DNA of 64,000 nt from Sapria himalayana (taxonomy: Eukaryota > Streptophyta > Magnoliopsida > Malpighiales > Rafflesiaceae): assembly GCA_029783825.1 (NCBI GenBank), contig JAREIK010002991.1, forward strand, positions 1,253,137-1,317,136, written 5' to 3'. The translations under genes and the position numbers were made by a program. The notes under the pieces were generated by a model. It saw only the letters and a program-made list of their open reading frames with translations. It made no database searches and was not told the origin of the DNA. Every line of letters begins with the position of its first letter. Positions within the stretch are counted from its first letter, which is position 1. This document shows, piece after piece, positions 26,201 to 38,775 of this stretch.

Positions 26201-29200
26201 TGATTATCTTGTTAGTTTATTTTATGTTAGTTATCTTGAAAATAACCTAAATTTTATTTTATTTTTATTTCTGCTAATGTTTATTTTCATGATCGAGAGA
26301 CTATAAGATATATTCCATTTGAGATCGAACAAGATAAAATGAATATCTCACTTTTTAATATTTTTTAGTATGCTAAATTATTTACTTGTATATGCTTAGC
26401 TTGTCACCTATCACTTTTTAAGGTGAGAATATTTTCTTCTTATACTAAGGATATATTGATTATAGCGTGTAAGAAATGTCAATTAAAGCTCACTAAAGAT
26501 TTTTTGTCCTAATTTTTTGCTTGAGTAGGGGACCATTCAATTTGATAAATTTAGACGCATGAAGACCTAATCTACACGCGATAAGAGAAAGTTTTAGTTT
26601 ATCTTATAATTTTTGTTGACCATTGCTTGATATATATATTTGAATATATCTTATTCATGATAGATGACAAGTTTTTTTTTTTAGATTTTTTATAAAATAA
26701 TAAAAAATTAATTTCAAAAAAATATCAAAAAATTATGAAGTAATAATACATTATAATTTATCTCTGGTTGATTCAACAATTATTGTATGGATCAAAAGAT
26801 TATGCACTAAATTTGTTGGCTTGTATATCTCGATAGAATAATTTTTTTTATTTCAATTCCTAAAAAAATGAGATTACTGAAAGGAAGAATAGATATTTGA
26901 TTGAAATAGCTTAGATATTTTTAATTAGAAAGAGTGTTCTATACCACTTCCGGGGAGATTTTGTCATTATTTATCTCTTCAATCGGATATCTTTATGTAA
27001 TTTCTAAGGATACATTCTTTTAGATCTCATATCTTAGATTTTTAAAAAATTTATTTGAAAAAAATATTAAAAATCAATATATGAAAATTTATTACAAAAT
27101 GTATTAAACTAAATCTATACTTATTGTATAAATCAAAAGATTATATACCAGATTTTCTAGGTTGACATGTCTCAACAAAATTATTTTTTTTATCACAATA
27201 AAATGAGATTACTGAAAGCAAGAATATATATTTGATTAAGATAACTCGGATGTTCCTACTTGAAAGTGTATTCCAAAATGTATTTGAAAAGATATTATTT
27301 TAATCATTATTTATCTTATTATTTGGATGTTCTATTCTATTATTTTTTTGTATATACTTTTTTAGATCTTATATTTTAGAGAGAAATTATTTAGCTTTTT
27401 TTTAAAGTTTATTGATTAATGTGTTTTGTGCTCAATTGCTCTCTTAGATGGGATTTGTTGGAATCTATGGCCATAAGATATGTATTTTGTTGATACTTCA
27501 ATATTTAAAGAGGATACGCATATTTTTTATTAGATATTGATAGACTTTTAATAAATACAAATTGTAATTATTTTTTTTTTTTTTTGATTTGTACTCATTT
27601 TTAAAGAGTATAAGAAGAGTATGTATCTTAATGTTATACGTGGATTCATTATTTTTTTCTCTCTCACCTGTATCTATGTTTGTGCTAACAGTTAGTAAAA
27701 AGTCATTTATTGATTATATTTGAATATATTAGTAATTTCATCACTTTGTTTACATAGTTATAATATTTATTAATTAATTCAATTCATGTCGAGTTTGGAG
27801 AGAATGAGTTTTTTCGATTAGAGAAATATCATTGAAGTCCAAATGTTGTAGTAGGTCGCGAGTCTTCACCATTGCAAGCTCATATTTAATCGGTAATTTG
27901 AAGATTTGATCACCCATGACTTAAGTCAATACCATGAGATAGACATACCTGACTTGCTCAAATTAGAGATGAGCCTATTGATGAGTTAGATGATCATGCA
28001 ATCAATCTTTTGATATTAATCTTATGGTTCTTTTTGAAAGGGACAAACTAGCTATGCCTTAGTACTTAAATTTTACAATTTTTGTTTGATCCTTGTCATG
28101 TTTTTTTATTTTAATAATGCTTCATAATGGTATTAACATAACTAAATCTTAGGATTGACCCATATTTCTTAAGTTGTAATGTTTGTTCGATGTTGCTATT
28201 TGAATGAAGTTGCAACCTGTTATATGTCATTATGATTAGAAGTCTTGAATTCTAGTCGCATCTTGAATCATGAAGTTAAGACTTGAATGAATTAATCACA
28301 CGTGTTTTGTGTCGCTACCTGACTTGTGAAGTCATGATATGAATAATGTTGCAAATTATTTTTGTATTTTTGTGATTGAAAGTAATAAAGATTCAAGTCA
28401 CGATCTGAGTTATGAATTTGTAACTTGAGATCAATTTCGATTTTATTTGATTGTGTTGGCTATATCTAAGGTTGAGATTTATAAGCTTTTGGAAAAATAA
28501 AATTAAATTTTGGAAACTAAAATAAAAGATTTAATTGTTGATAGATATTATTGTTCACAATAAAAAATCACATGTCAACAATAAGTGATTAGAAATTAAT
28601 GACAACATCTGTCGAGATTGTCAACTGAGATAAGTTAGTTTGAAGAGTTCGATGTTTGATATGATTGTGATTGATAAATAAAATATTGGTGAACATTTCT
28701 GGTGGAAGAAACTTGAAATGATATATCAAAATAAGTTATCGGTCAACAAATTATTTCTAAGAAAAAAAACTATATAAGTTATGTTTGAAAGAGGCCAAAT
28801 TTTTTTTCCAACATTTACATGAGTCAGAAACGCTGATTAACTATATGTCATATATTGGATGTGAGGTTTGTGATGATGATAAAATAATAAATCTTTCTCT
28901 GTTCATTATCAAATTTGTATGATAACTTGAGTATTATTATTATTATTAGCGGTACAAAAAAGCTATTCTATCAGACAATGATTTCAACACAACTATCCAA
29001 GGAAGAAGACTGAAAAATGAAGTCTAGATCGGCCAACAAGTATATCAAAATAAGTCAATCCAAGTCATGGAATCTTTTGTACGTGCAACCTAAGTAATTG
29101 CTTGTTTGATGATTAATGAGCTATCTATTGGAAATCACTTTGTAGAAGCATGTGTCACTCGTGTTGATGAAAATATCTGATTCATTAACTTTAGTGCTTC

Positions 29201-32200
29201 ATATCACATAATTCCTTATTGGAATTGGTTTAGTCAGTATAAGTCTTATGATAGATGAGATGTGAATATGAGAAGTTTTTCAATGATTAAGATAATTACG
29301 TATGAGAAGGTAAAGATAAGGTTGTATGATGAGACTTTTAAATTTATCCTAAGGGTTGTGAATATTCAAAACTCGAATAGAAATTAATTTTTGTGAATAT
29401 ATTATTGTTTTTGATCTTTCTGTGATAATACTTATTCTAAGATGGCTTGAGAATAATGATAATTTCTTGAAGAATAACATAATAAATCCTTATACAAGTT
29501 ATTGACTAACACCATCAAGGTTCTAGGCAGAAGATCCTTTGTTTTTTGAGAAGAAAATCTTGAAGAATAAGCATGCAATTGAGCACAAGTTGTCCATGGA
29601 GAACTACAATTCAATGATGAAACTCAGTTCATAGTCATGACATAGAAACACAATGTTATGACTCAATTCAATGTTATGACATTGAAATATAATATTGTGA
29701 TATCAGACTAGGATATATCAGTGATAAGTGTTTGGCTACTGTATCATCAAATAAAAAGTTGGAATGAATATTAGATTGTGAATAAGAGTTAGAATTTTAC
29801 AAGGATTGCTTGTCTGAAAAAAAGGTAAAGTTTAAATCAAAAGCCATCAGATCAATGTGGTAGTGCTAGGTGAAATTAACGACTTGTTTGAAGAAATATC
29901 GGATGGAAGTTTAAGGCCTTGAGAAGAGGTATCATGATTTTAATGGGAGTAATCAACTTGTGAATTACATACATTTTTTTTTGCTCATTTTATAAGAATA
30001 TGTATGTTTGAATTTTATTTTATAGTGTTAATATAATTTTATTTTTCGCATTGATTGATTATATTAATTATAATGTTAAGAAATATTAATCCAAAAATAA
30101 ATTTATAAGATTTCAACGAATTGATTATGTATGCTAATGTATATGAGTATTCATATATATTTTTTGGGATAATGTCAATTTGTTCATAAATTACTTGAAT
30201 TATTTATTTTTATGTTATTTTTCACATTATCTATCTCATTATATCTTACCTATTGAAGAAATTTATTCTATTTTTTAGAAATTGACATATTTGTTTTTTA
30301 AAACTCTTATTTGGAAGAGAAAAAAAAATGAAATTTTGAGTGATATAGTATATTTTTATTCGTTATTTTTCTTCTCAAAATGTGCTACAAGTATTTTTTA
30401 TAACTTTTAGTGTTAATATTTTGTTTAGGAGTCATAATTTGCAGATTTTTTTTTGAGATATTCAAAATTTTTCTGTTTGAATTATGTCAGGGCTCTTACT
30501 TGAAGTTAGAATATGATTCTTCTCTTCATCATTATTTTTGAGCCTTCGATTTAATTTTACGTTTATATTCTGTTAGGTCTCAAGTAGGCCTTTATTGGTT
30601 TGAATGAGGGGATTCTCAGCGAGGGCTCCTCTTCATCATTATGATTCACTGAGTTTAATATTATTGTTGATGAAGTCGATTTAATTTAGGAAACCATTCC
30701 ATTCTCTGAGAGAACTTGTCAAAAAATATTTACATCTTTATATTAGTGGAGTTTGTCATCCTTGATCCCAATTATTTTGCTATCCTAAGTCTGCTGATCT
30801 AATTGATAGATATTAAATAATAAAATATCTTGATACCAAATGGAAGAAGTGTGAATATTTTAAAAAAGAGTGTTTGAGTAGTATATTGGTTTATATTGAT
30901 TACTAGATATTAATTACCCATTCCGAGCTAGACGCATGTAACGAATGCAAAAATCAGTTCTTGGGTTGTGTGTCTATTTATGCAATGATTTGTTTTCTTG
31001 AAATTATCACAGCTTTCGTGATCTATTGTTCCACATAAAAATAGTAAATTTTGATGGTTGGATCAAACTTTTTTGTGGTTAGGTTGTTTTTTCTTGTTTG
31101 TTGTTTGATGCGTCTCTTGCCTGACAATTAAAACTATTGCATATATCATTTCTAGTGGTGCTTATTATAAAATATATATTTAGATTGATTGTCACAAAAA
31201 GCTCATGATGGTTCATTTATCACTAGAGCTTAGCCAAGCTGCGCATGCGACAACTTGAGAGATAGCGGCACATATTTTGATGTCGTCTATGTCATACATA
31301 TTAATATATTAGATCTCATAAGAATTTTAAAATTAAATATACTTGATCGAGAATAATATTGAGGTAACTAATTATATTACAAGTCCTTTTAACCCCCAAA
31401 AGGGTAGCTCGTCTGGCGTAAGGCTCTGGGCAATGTCCCAGAGGTTCCGCGTTCGAGTCCTCCCGGTGGTACTGGGGTATTTACCTGGTCGGCCGCTCCA
31501 GGGCCCCGAGGGATTAGTAGGGGGAATGGGCCCTGAAACCCTCGGTATCAAAAATTATAAAAAAAAAAAAAATTATATTACAAGTCCTTTTATTGTATGC
31601 ATATATTGAAAGTTATGTCTTGTTGCGATGATAAATACCTTCAGAAGGATGTTAGGTCTCCAATTAAAGACTAATCAAATACAATCTCTCTAATTTTCAA
31701 TGATAAAATTGTCGAGATATTATCAAATCACACGCCTTGTGCTAAAGGCGAGAGCTTCGCCCACTGAGTACCACCTCTACATGTCATAATTTTTTATTAT
31801 TGTCAGAGAACTGCCCATAAGATGTCATTGTGTGCTAAAGTTCTGACAGACATTAACATGGTAGATTCATTTTTTCTTTTGGTTGTTTTTCACCAAAGGA
31901 TTAATCTCAAAACTCAAATGATGCAGTCAATTTGACTCGAAAACAATACCTGCCGTCTCTGCGTGAGGGGCAGTTGCCATCACGTTTTGATTCATATATT
32001 TGAAACCTGTTTTCTAATTATTATTTGATTTTACAGTCCTGAACGTCGTTTCTTTCGGGTGCAAGGACGGTCAATCCTAAGCGGCAACCAGAACATGGCC
32101 AGAGACTATACTGATGATGTTGGCACATCAAGGTTTGTCGTCTTAGTTTTTGTCTTTATGTAATTCATAACATCGTGCTGCCTTTTTTGGTTTCTTCTTA

Positions 32201-32925
32201 CATATAGTAACATTATGTTAATTATTGAATTGAAAGGAGGGGTAGCTATAAAATTTTTCTCAGTTTTTTTTTTCATGAGCATGCCTCATATTCGAAATTA
32301 AATGAATGGGGGAGGACTAGAGTTTTACAGCAGTAACAAAATTATTTTGCGAGCCATGTTGGTGCCCTCTGGGAAAGAAGCTCGTGAGGAGGTTAATGAA
32401 TAGTGAAAAGATTATTTTTCTTAACTAGATTGATGGTGAATGGATGTCTTCTTGCGCAGGTCAGATGGTGCATCCTCGTGTGATGCTCGTCGCTTAAGAA
32501 GAAGAAGCTTTAGTATGACTCCGCAAATAGGTGATGATATCGTAAGGTTGGTGTCGTGCTTATGTATTCTTGTTTCCCTATTCTAATAATTCAATCCTTC
32601 TCAATTTATCTGCTTTTTTGTTGTAATTCTCTTTAATCTAGCAAATCAAATTGGTATGTGATTTTTATTTTGTTGAAATAAAAATGAATGCATAATTTGA
32701 TAAGCATATGCTTCTTTTCACCGGGCTAAAAGCATGATACCAAAATGTGCAAGCATACAATAAAAATAGTAGAGTACTTTTACTAACGCTTAATTACATA
32801 TTTTGGATCATATAATTCATACGTGTTGTAGTTTAGTTTTGTTTTTTATAGTTTTTTTTTTTTTTCATTTTGTATGAGAGCGGCCAATATTTAGCTACCC
32901 CAGTCATGGTGTATATATTTATATT

Positions 32926-32960
<35 letters not shown>

Positions 32961-35253
32961 TATTTACATTTTTAAAGTTGAGGAAATTGTCATTTCACTT
33001 TTTTCTTGCTGTCTATTCTCTCTCTCTCTCTCTCTCTCTAACTCATCCTGAAATCTTGAAATCTAAAATGCCATTAGAGTGTGTGCATTGTAACATGCTT
33101 TAGGACAACAAGCTTTAGGACAACAAGAGAAAATCTTGTCGAATTTGAAGACACACTCTTGTTTCTACGAGTTATTTTTTGTGAGAGTTTGGTTTTTAGA
33201 TCAAAGATACGTGAGATAATTATTTGTTTTTTTCTCATATATGTAAGAAAATTTGAAATTTAGATATGTCATTATATTCTTTTGTGATGTTTTACTTATA
33301 TGATAAGATTATTTAATTATTGATATGTAGACTGATTGATCAAGCCGAGACTTCTCAATACGCGGCATGAACACACAATATCATAGGATTGATGAGGTGA
33401 TATATGAATTAACAAATTTGATTATCTCGAGAAAATTAAGTGATAATTTTCATAATATTTTATAATTGTATTTATTGAGTAAGTAATGTATTTTTTTTAT
33501 AACACAAATCTTTAGCAAGAGGATACTCCGTCTCTCAGTTCCTTCGACCTCACTCTGGTTTTTTATGACTTAGAGGCAAGGGCTAATATTCTTTCAGCAA
33601 GTGATCTTATTTTGTTTTTCTTTTGTTGAGTCTAGAGTCTCTCTATATTATTTTGGCCAATGAAATTATTGTATGAGTCAGATTGCATGACAATGTCATT
33701 ATCGTCTCTATTTTTTTGACAATCCACTCTTCTCTCTTGTTATTTTTTATCGTGATAGTTAAACAAAGAGACATATAATCTCTAATATATTTTTATTTCA
33801 CAAGCAAACAAAACATATCGAGATGGTCTATTTTTTCTCATGGAGAAAATATAAGATGAAACCTTGACTATAACATATATTTAGATGGGAAATAATTATC
33901 AAATATCTTTATGAATCCTCTAAAAAAATTTTAGCATATATTTCTTTTCTCCGGTTGGGTGGTGTGGAATTGTTGCATTAGATTTAGATGGGTGTTGCTA
34001 TTTTATTTAGCTTTTATTTTTTATTTTATGTTATTTGATGGGAGCACACAATTTGTTGGCTGTGTTAATCATTTTTAGTCATTATATAACGATGGTGTAT
34101 ATGATATTATACATATTGAGTATTATTTCTTTTATTTTTTAATTAGTCACAAAATTCTACAAAAAGAAAATTTTATTAATTTCCTAAATTGTTTCAGGAT
34201 ATAAGTATGCATTATACATCATATATATATATATATGTGATTGGGGCAACCTATATTTTGGGCTGGCAACATGCTTCTCTAGGCTATGACATACATATTA
34301 CAAATACCCAGGTTAGAGAACAAGAAAGCAACTTGTGTACATTTGAGTGTTTTTATTAAATTTTTTTGTAGTCGTATTATCTTGAATTTTTTCTTAAATA
34401 AATAATAATTAAGCTTAATATGCTTCTTCTACTTTTAGAACACTAAGTTTGCAACAATATGGTTGACTCTTTAGCTATCATTGTAAAATGTTATTGATTT
34501 TTGAAATGATTTAGAGGTATCAAACAGATTGTGTTATGTCGGCATTATCTATTTTTATGCCCTTTTGGCATAGTTATAAAAAGGGGAAGCTTGAAACGGC
34601 CTGTTAACACAGTTTATGGTCGGGTTGTGCCAAACAAGGGTAGGCCTAGGTTCAGACCAGGCTAGCATGGGTTTAGATGAGGCTAGCCCGGGTCAGGCCA
34701 GAATGTCATGGGTTAGATCAGGCTAGCCTGGTTCATTCTAGACTAGCCCGGGTCAGGACCAGGCTAGGCAGTTTGACCAACCGGGCCAAAATTAGCTTGC
34801 ATGGGTTGTTATTTTGGTTCGTGCCATGTCACGCCTTTGATGCCAGTATCTTTTCTCCAGCACTACCTGAGCCATTCAGTGTTCCGGCTCGTGGCGCATC
34901 TAGGCACGACTCTGATTCGGGATGTGTTGTGCATGTGCTACCCGACTCAGTTGGCACCTATAAATTGATTGATAAGCTCATCAAAGAAGTGACAGATCCA
35001 CTTGAGCTCACATATAACAATCAGCATAGTCTTATACTTAATCTATATATTGAATTTTTAAATAATTATTTAAACATTTATTTTTTAGGAAATGAGATTA
35101 TCTGCAAAAAAAAAAAAAACCCAAAATATGTTGTGGATTTTTTCTCTATGATCGTAGAATTAATCTAAAATCTAAATAAATTTATATGGTATTTGTTCTC
35201 TAAATATAATCTTATGTTCAGAAGTTTTTTTTTTACATGCTTGATAATCTTAA

Positions 35254-35284
<31 letters not shown>

Positions 35285-38200
35285 TTGTTTAAGAGAATGT
35301 AGAAAATAAATAATTTTATAAATGTCATAGCCGGGCCCGGCACGGTTTAAAGTAGCCGGGCCCACAGGCACGACAGGCCGTGCCGTGCATTGCCTGGCCC
35401 GCTCGGGCTTGCATGTCCGTATGGTTCGGGATTCGGCGGGACCGCGGGCTGGGTCGAATCATACTTGACCCGCGGCCCCCCCGAATCCCGAACCATACGG
35501 AAATGCAAGCCCGAGTGGGCCAGGCAAGGCAAGGCACGGCCCTCCGGGCCAGGCACGGCATGGTACAATAACCGTGCCTGGCCCAGCACGGCGGCACGCT
35601 CGTGCTCAGAAAATTTGGGCTGGCCGGGCCGGCCCCGCCCATTTGACACATCCACTATTTTAGGACATACAAAGTCTTCCATAATCTACATGCCATACTT
35701 AAGCTATCAAGAATAATGAATCATGGTAGATGCTGCATTGAACATTTTTTTATAAATAAATATGGAATTATATTTTTCTTATGTCTAGTTGATGTTTGGT
35801 TTACTTGTGTGGTGAGATAAGAGAAAGTACTAACTTAATACTGATAATTTTAGGCATGTGATCGAAAGTTAACAAATAGTCAATATCATACATATGTGTA
35901 AATCTCTTCTTTTCCGAGCTAGCATCAAGTCAAATTGATTTTTCTCTTCTTTATCGTGTGCTCTCATCTATATCCCATAAATGGCTTACCCACTTGTTGC
36001 AGAATGTGTTTTCATGTATGCTTATATCTGTCTGTATAATAGTTATTTGAGGTGCAAGGTACAATTACGGTGTGTATTTTTTTGTATGATTCGTACTTTG
36101 CCAAAAGCCTAATATATATAAAAATTATATATTTTACTTAATATTATGTATAATTTTTATCTATTAATAAAATATAATAAAGTAAATTACATAAAATATA
36201 AAAATCAAATAAAATTAGTATTTTTAATTAACACAAGTATTTAAATTTTTAAAATAAAATAATGAAATTTTAATAATTCAATATATATACATACATACAT
36301 ACGTGTGTGTGCGTGCGTTTGTGCGTGTGTTTGAATATCTATGCTTATAAATATAGATATGTTTATATGTGTGTCATATATTCTGGCTGGCCAAACAAGC
36401 TGGCCTGGTCCCAACCCATGCCAGTCTGGACCTGACTTAGGCTAGCTTAGACCCGACTCATCATAGTGAGGAACGAACCAGGCCAGCCTGGACCAAACCC
36501 AGGCCTGACCTGGCCCTACCCTGGCAAAATGTGTATGAACCTTCATGCAAACTCACGGCATGTTCAAAACCAACAATGTCACATACTTGCTTGAGCAGCT
36601 AATCATAAATTGCTCATCATTATTTGTCAGGTTCTTTTTTTTTTTTTTTTTTTTTTTTGGAATTTTGTCCTTCTGTTTTGTGTATGCTGTCCAGAACTAA
36701 TAGCGTGGATCCCTTTTTTTTTTTTTTTGGGTGAGAAAAAAGTAGTTTTCTTAAATGAATTTTTTTTCAGGACAGTGCGTGCCATGAATGAAATATTAAA
36801 GCAAAATCGTTTATACAGTGATGGAGACAGCAAACCATTTTCAGCTGCTTTAGATACTGAGGACACCAGTTTGTATCTACATGAACGTGTACGCCTCTCT
36901 TCATCGATAGCTCTTTGCATTTGATCCTGGATTTCTTCAATTTTTAAGATCTGATAACTCAAGTATCCATCACAGATTTATAATTACCAGCGACAAGTTT
37001 TATGTGGAACATGTCGCAATGCATTCATGTGAGACAAGCATGGGTCAAATGTCTTTGATATAGTTACTGATGAAAGTAGGACATTACAAATAATGTCAAA
37101 TCTACAATATCTTTTTCCAAACATATGAAATATAATCTCGAATCTCATATATAAATAGATAAAGAGATTGATATAGCTCACATGATGGGCGTATTCATCA
37201 TAAAAATTAAAATTTTTTAAAAATTAAAAATTTGCAATATTTTCACCCAAATTGGTGTGTAAATATATAGAGCACTAAGTTCTTGGGAGCAATGATAAAA
37301 ATTTCTGATATATCCATCAATATATCCGTAAGTTTTAAGTATCGATATACTCTTTAAGACCGATATATATAATTACAAATTTTAAGATGCGTGAAGAAAT
37401 ATGCACTAAGTTTATATATATATATATATGTATTTAAAAAAAGGCAAAAACAATAAACTTAAGTATCGGGAAATTTGTTATACCGAGGAATCTCATATAT
37501 AATTTGATATATATATATCGCCCGAAACCCTAATTTTTTTTTAAATTAGGGTTTCGGGCATGCCGAACCCCTAATTTTTTTTATATTAAAGGTTCGGTCC
37601 GACGGGGCCGAACCCGGCGGGTTAGTGCCGCGGGCCTGTGCTGGGCTGACCTCCTCAAAACCGTGCCTGGCTCAGCACGAAAGCACGGTTGAGCCAGCTA
37701 AAAATGGGTCGGCCTGGCACATTCCGTTTGACACCTCTTATCTGGCGCAGATTTTGATTTTTTTTGCGTCTAGCTTTGAGGACAACAGTCCGGATTTTGC
37801 TCTGGAACTGCTCAAAAATTTTTTTGAGATCATCGAATTCTTCTTCGGCTTCTACTTGAACCTCAAAACAGAGTAGCTGATCTTCTATATTGAGATTTCG
37901 CTTATACAAAGCTTCGAATCCCTGAAATTGAACCACAACCTCTGAACCAGTATCTGGCTCTTGCTGAGTAGCATCGTAATCTTCATCAAATGCCGAGGCA
38001 TATTCTACACTGCAACGAAAAGCAAGCGATTTGAGAGCGGAGAGTCTAGAGTATGCACCTACCGGTAAAATACGTACTAATATCTAAGGCTCAAGTTGCG
38101 TACTTAAGCTGGAGACTACTGTACTTGGCAAATGAAATTTAATTACTAAATGTATGTGCTAAAATTTTTATTGTCACTTTTTTTTTAATCCTCTTTAAGA

Positions 38201-38723
38201 TGGCCATGTCACAAATTTGTGAAATTAAAATTTTTGATAAATTTTTGAACGAAAGAAAATAGTTAAAAAAGAGAATTTTATTAATTATCAAGAATTATTT
38301 TTGAAAAGAAAATAAAGAATGTATTTTCCTCCTAGTTCACGTGGTGAGATCCTTGAGAGGGGGGGGGGGTTTTTTTCAGGTAGTTGGCTCAGACTTCATC
38401 GACTGCGACGAAATTGCTAGGGCAAATCCTGCTCTCTATGGTCCTCAAAGAAATTATTTGAATTCTCAGAGGGCAGTTTCATTGCCTTCATCTCCACACG
38501 AATACAAAGGCATAGCATCTGATAAAAACGGGCATCCCGTGTGTTCGGTAAACAATGAATTGGCTTCGATATGGAACGATGTTCTAGAATCTCATGCATC
38601 CCACGGCAAACCCGTATTACTTTTTGAAGAATGGAATATTGATTTCTCAGAGCTGACTGTTGGTACACGGGTTGGAATTGGTAATTCTCTTAATCTATTT
38701 TCTATGCTGCTTTTTTTTCCTTT

Positions 38724-38775
<52 letters not shown>

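Larger units (their letters stand above)
11908..32036 (+). other. Kinase giant intron (20.1 kb)
   Basis: The limits are set by exons 5 and 6, which join in frame. The content is AT-rich repeat sequence, nested family 1 and family 2 elements (16.8-23 kb), Copia ruins (24.7-29.4 kb) and one SINE (31.4 kb). From 11908 to 14440 and 14880 to 16780 I see only AT-rich sequence without recognisable features. Confidence 0.8.
32547..36770 (+). other. Kinase intron 7 (4.2 kb)
   Basis: It contains a (GT)n run at about 32929-32959, a (TC)n run at about 33016-33039, family 1 relics (34512, 35331, about 36385-36545) and poly-T before exon 8. The rest is AT-rich without recognised features. Confidence 0.7.
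36889..38379 (+). other. Kinase intron 8 (1.5 kb)
   Basis: It holds a TATATCGG element copy, a truncated family 1 element and an antisense coding-like fragment, each listed separately. Confidence 0.7.

Noticed and set aside
31395..31460. tRNA gene
   Set aside because: Only box A and box B similarity is present, no cloverleaf with acceptor stem; the A tail and 22-bp duplications make it a SINE.
31738..31790. tRNA-like or SINE head on the - strand (TACTCAGTGGGCGAAGCTC)
   Set aside because: Only a box A-like stretch is visible; no box B or duplication was found.
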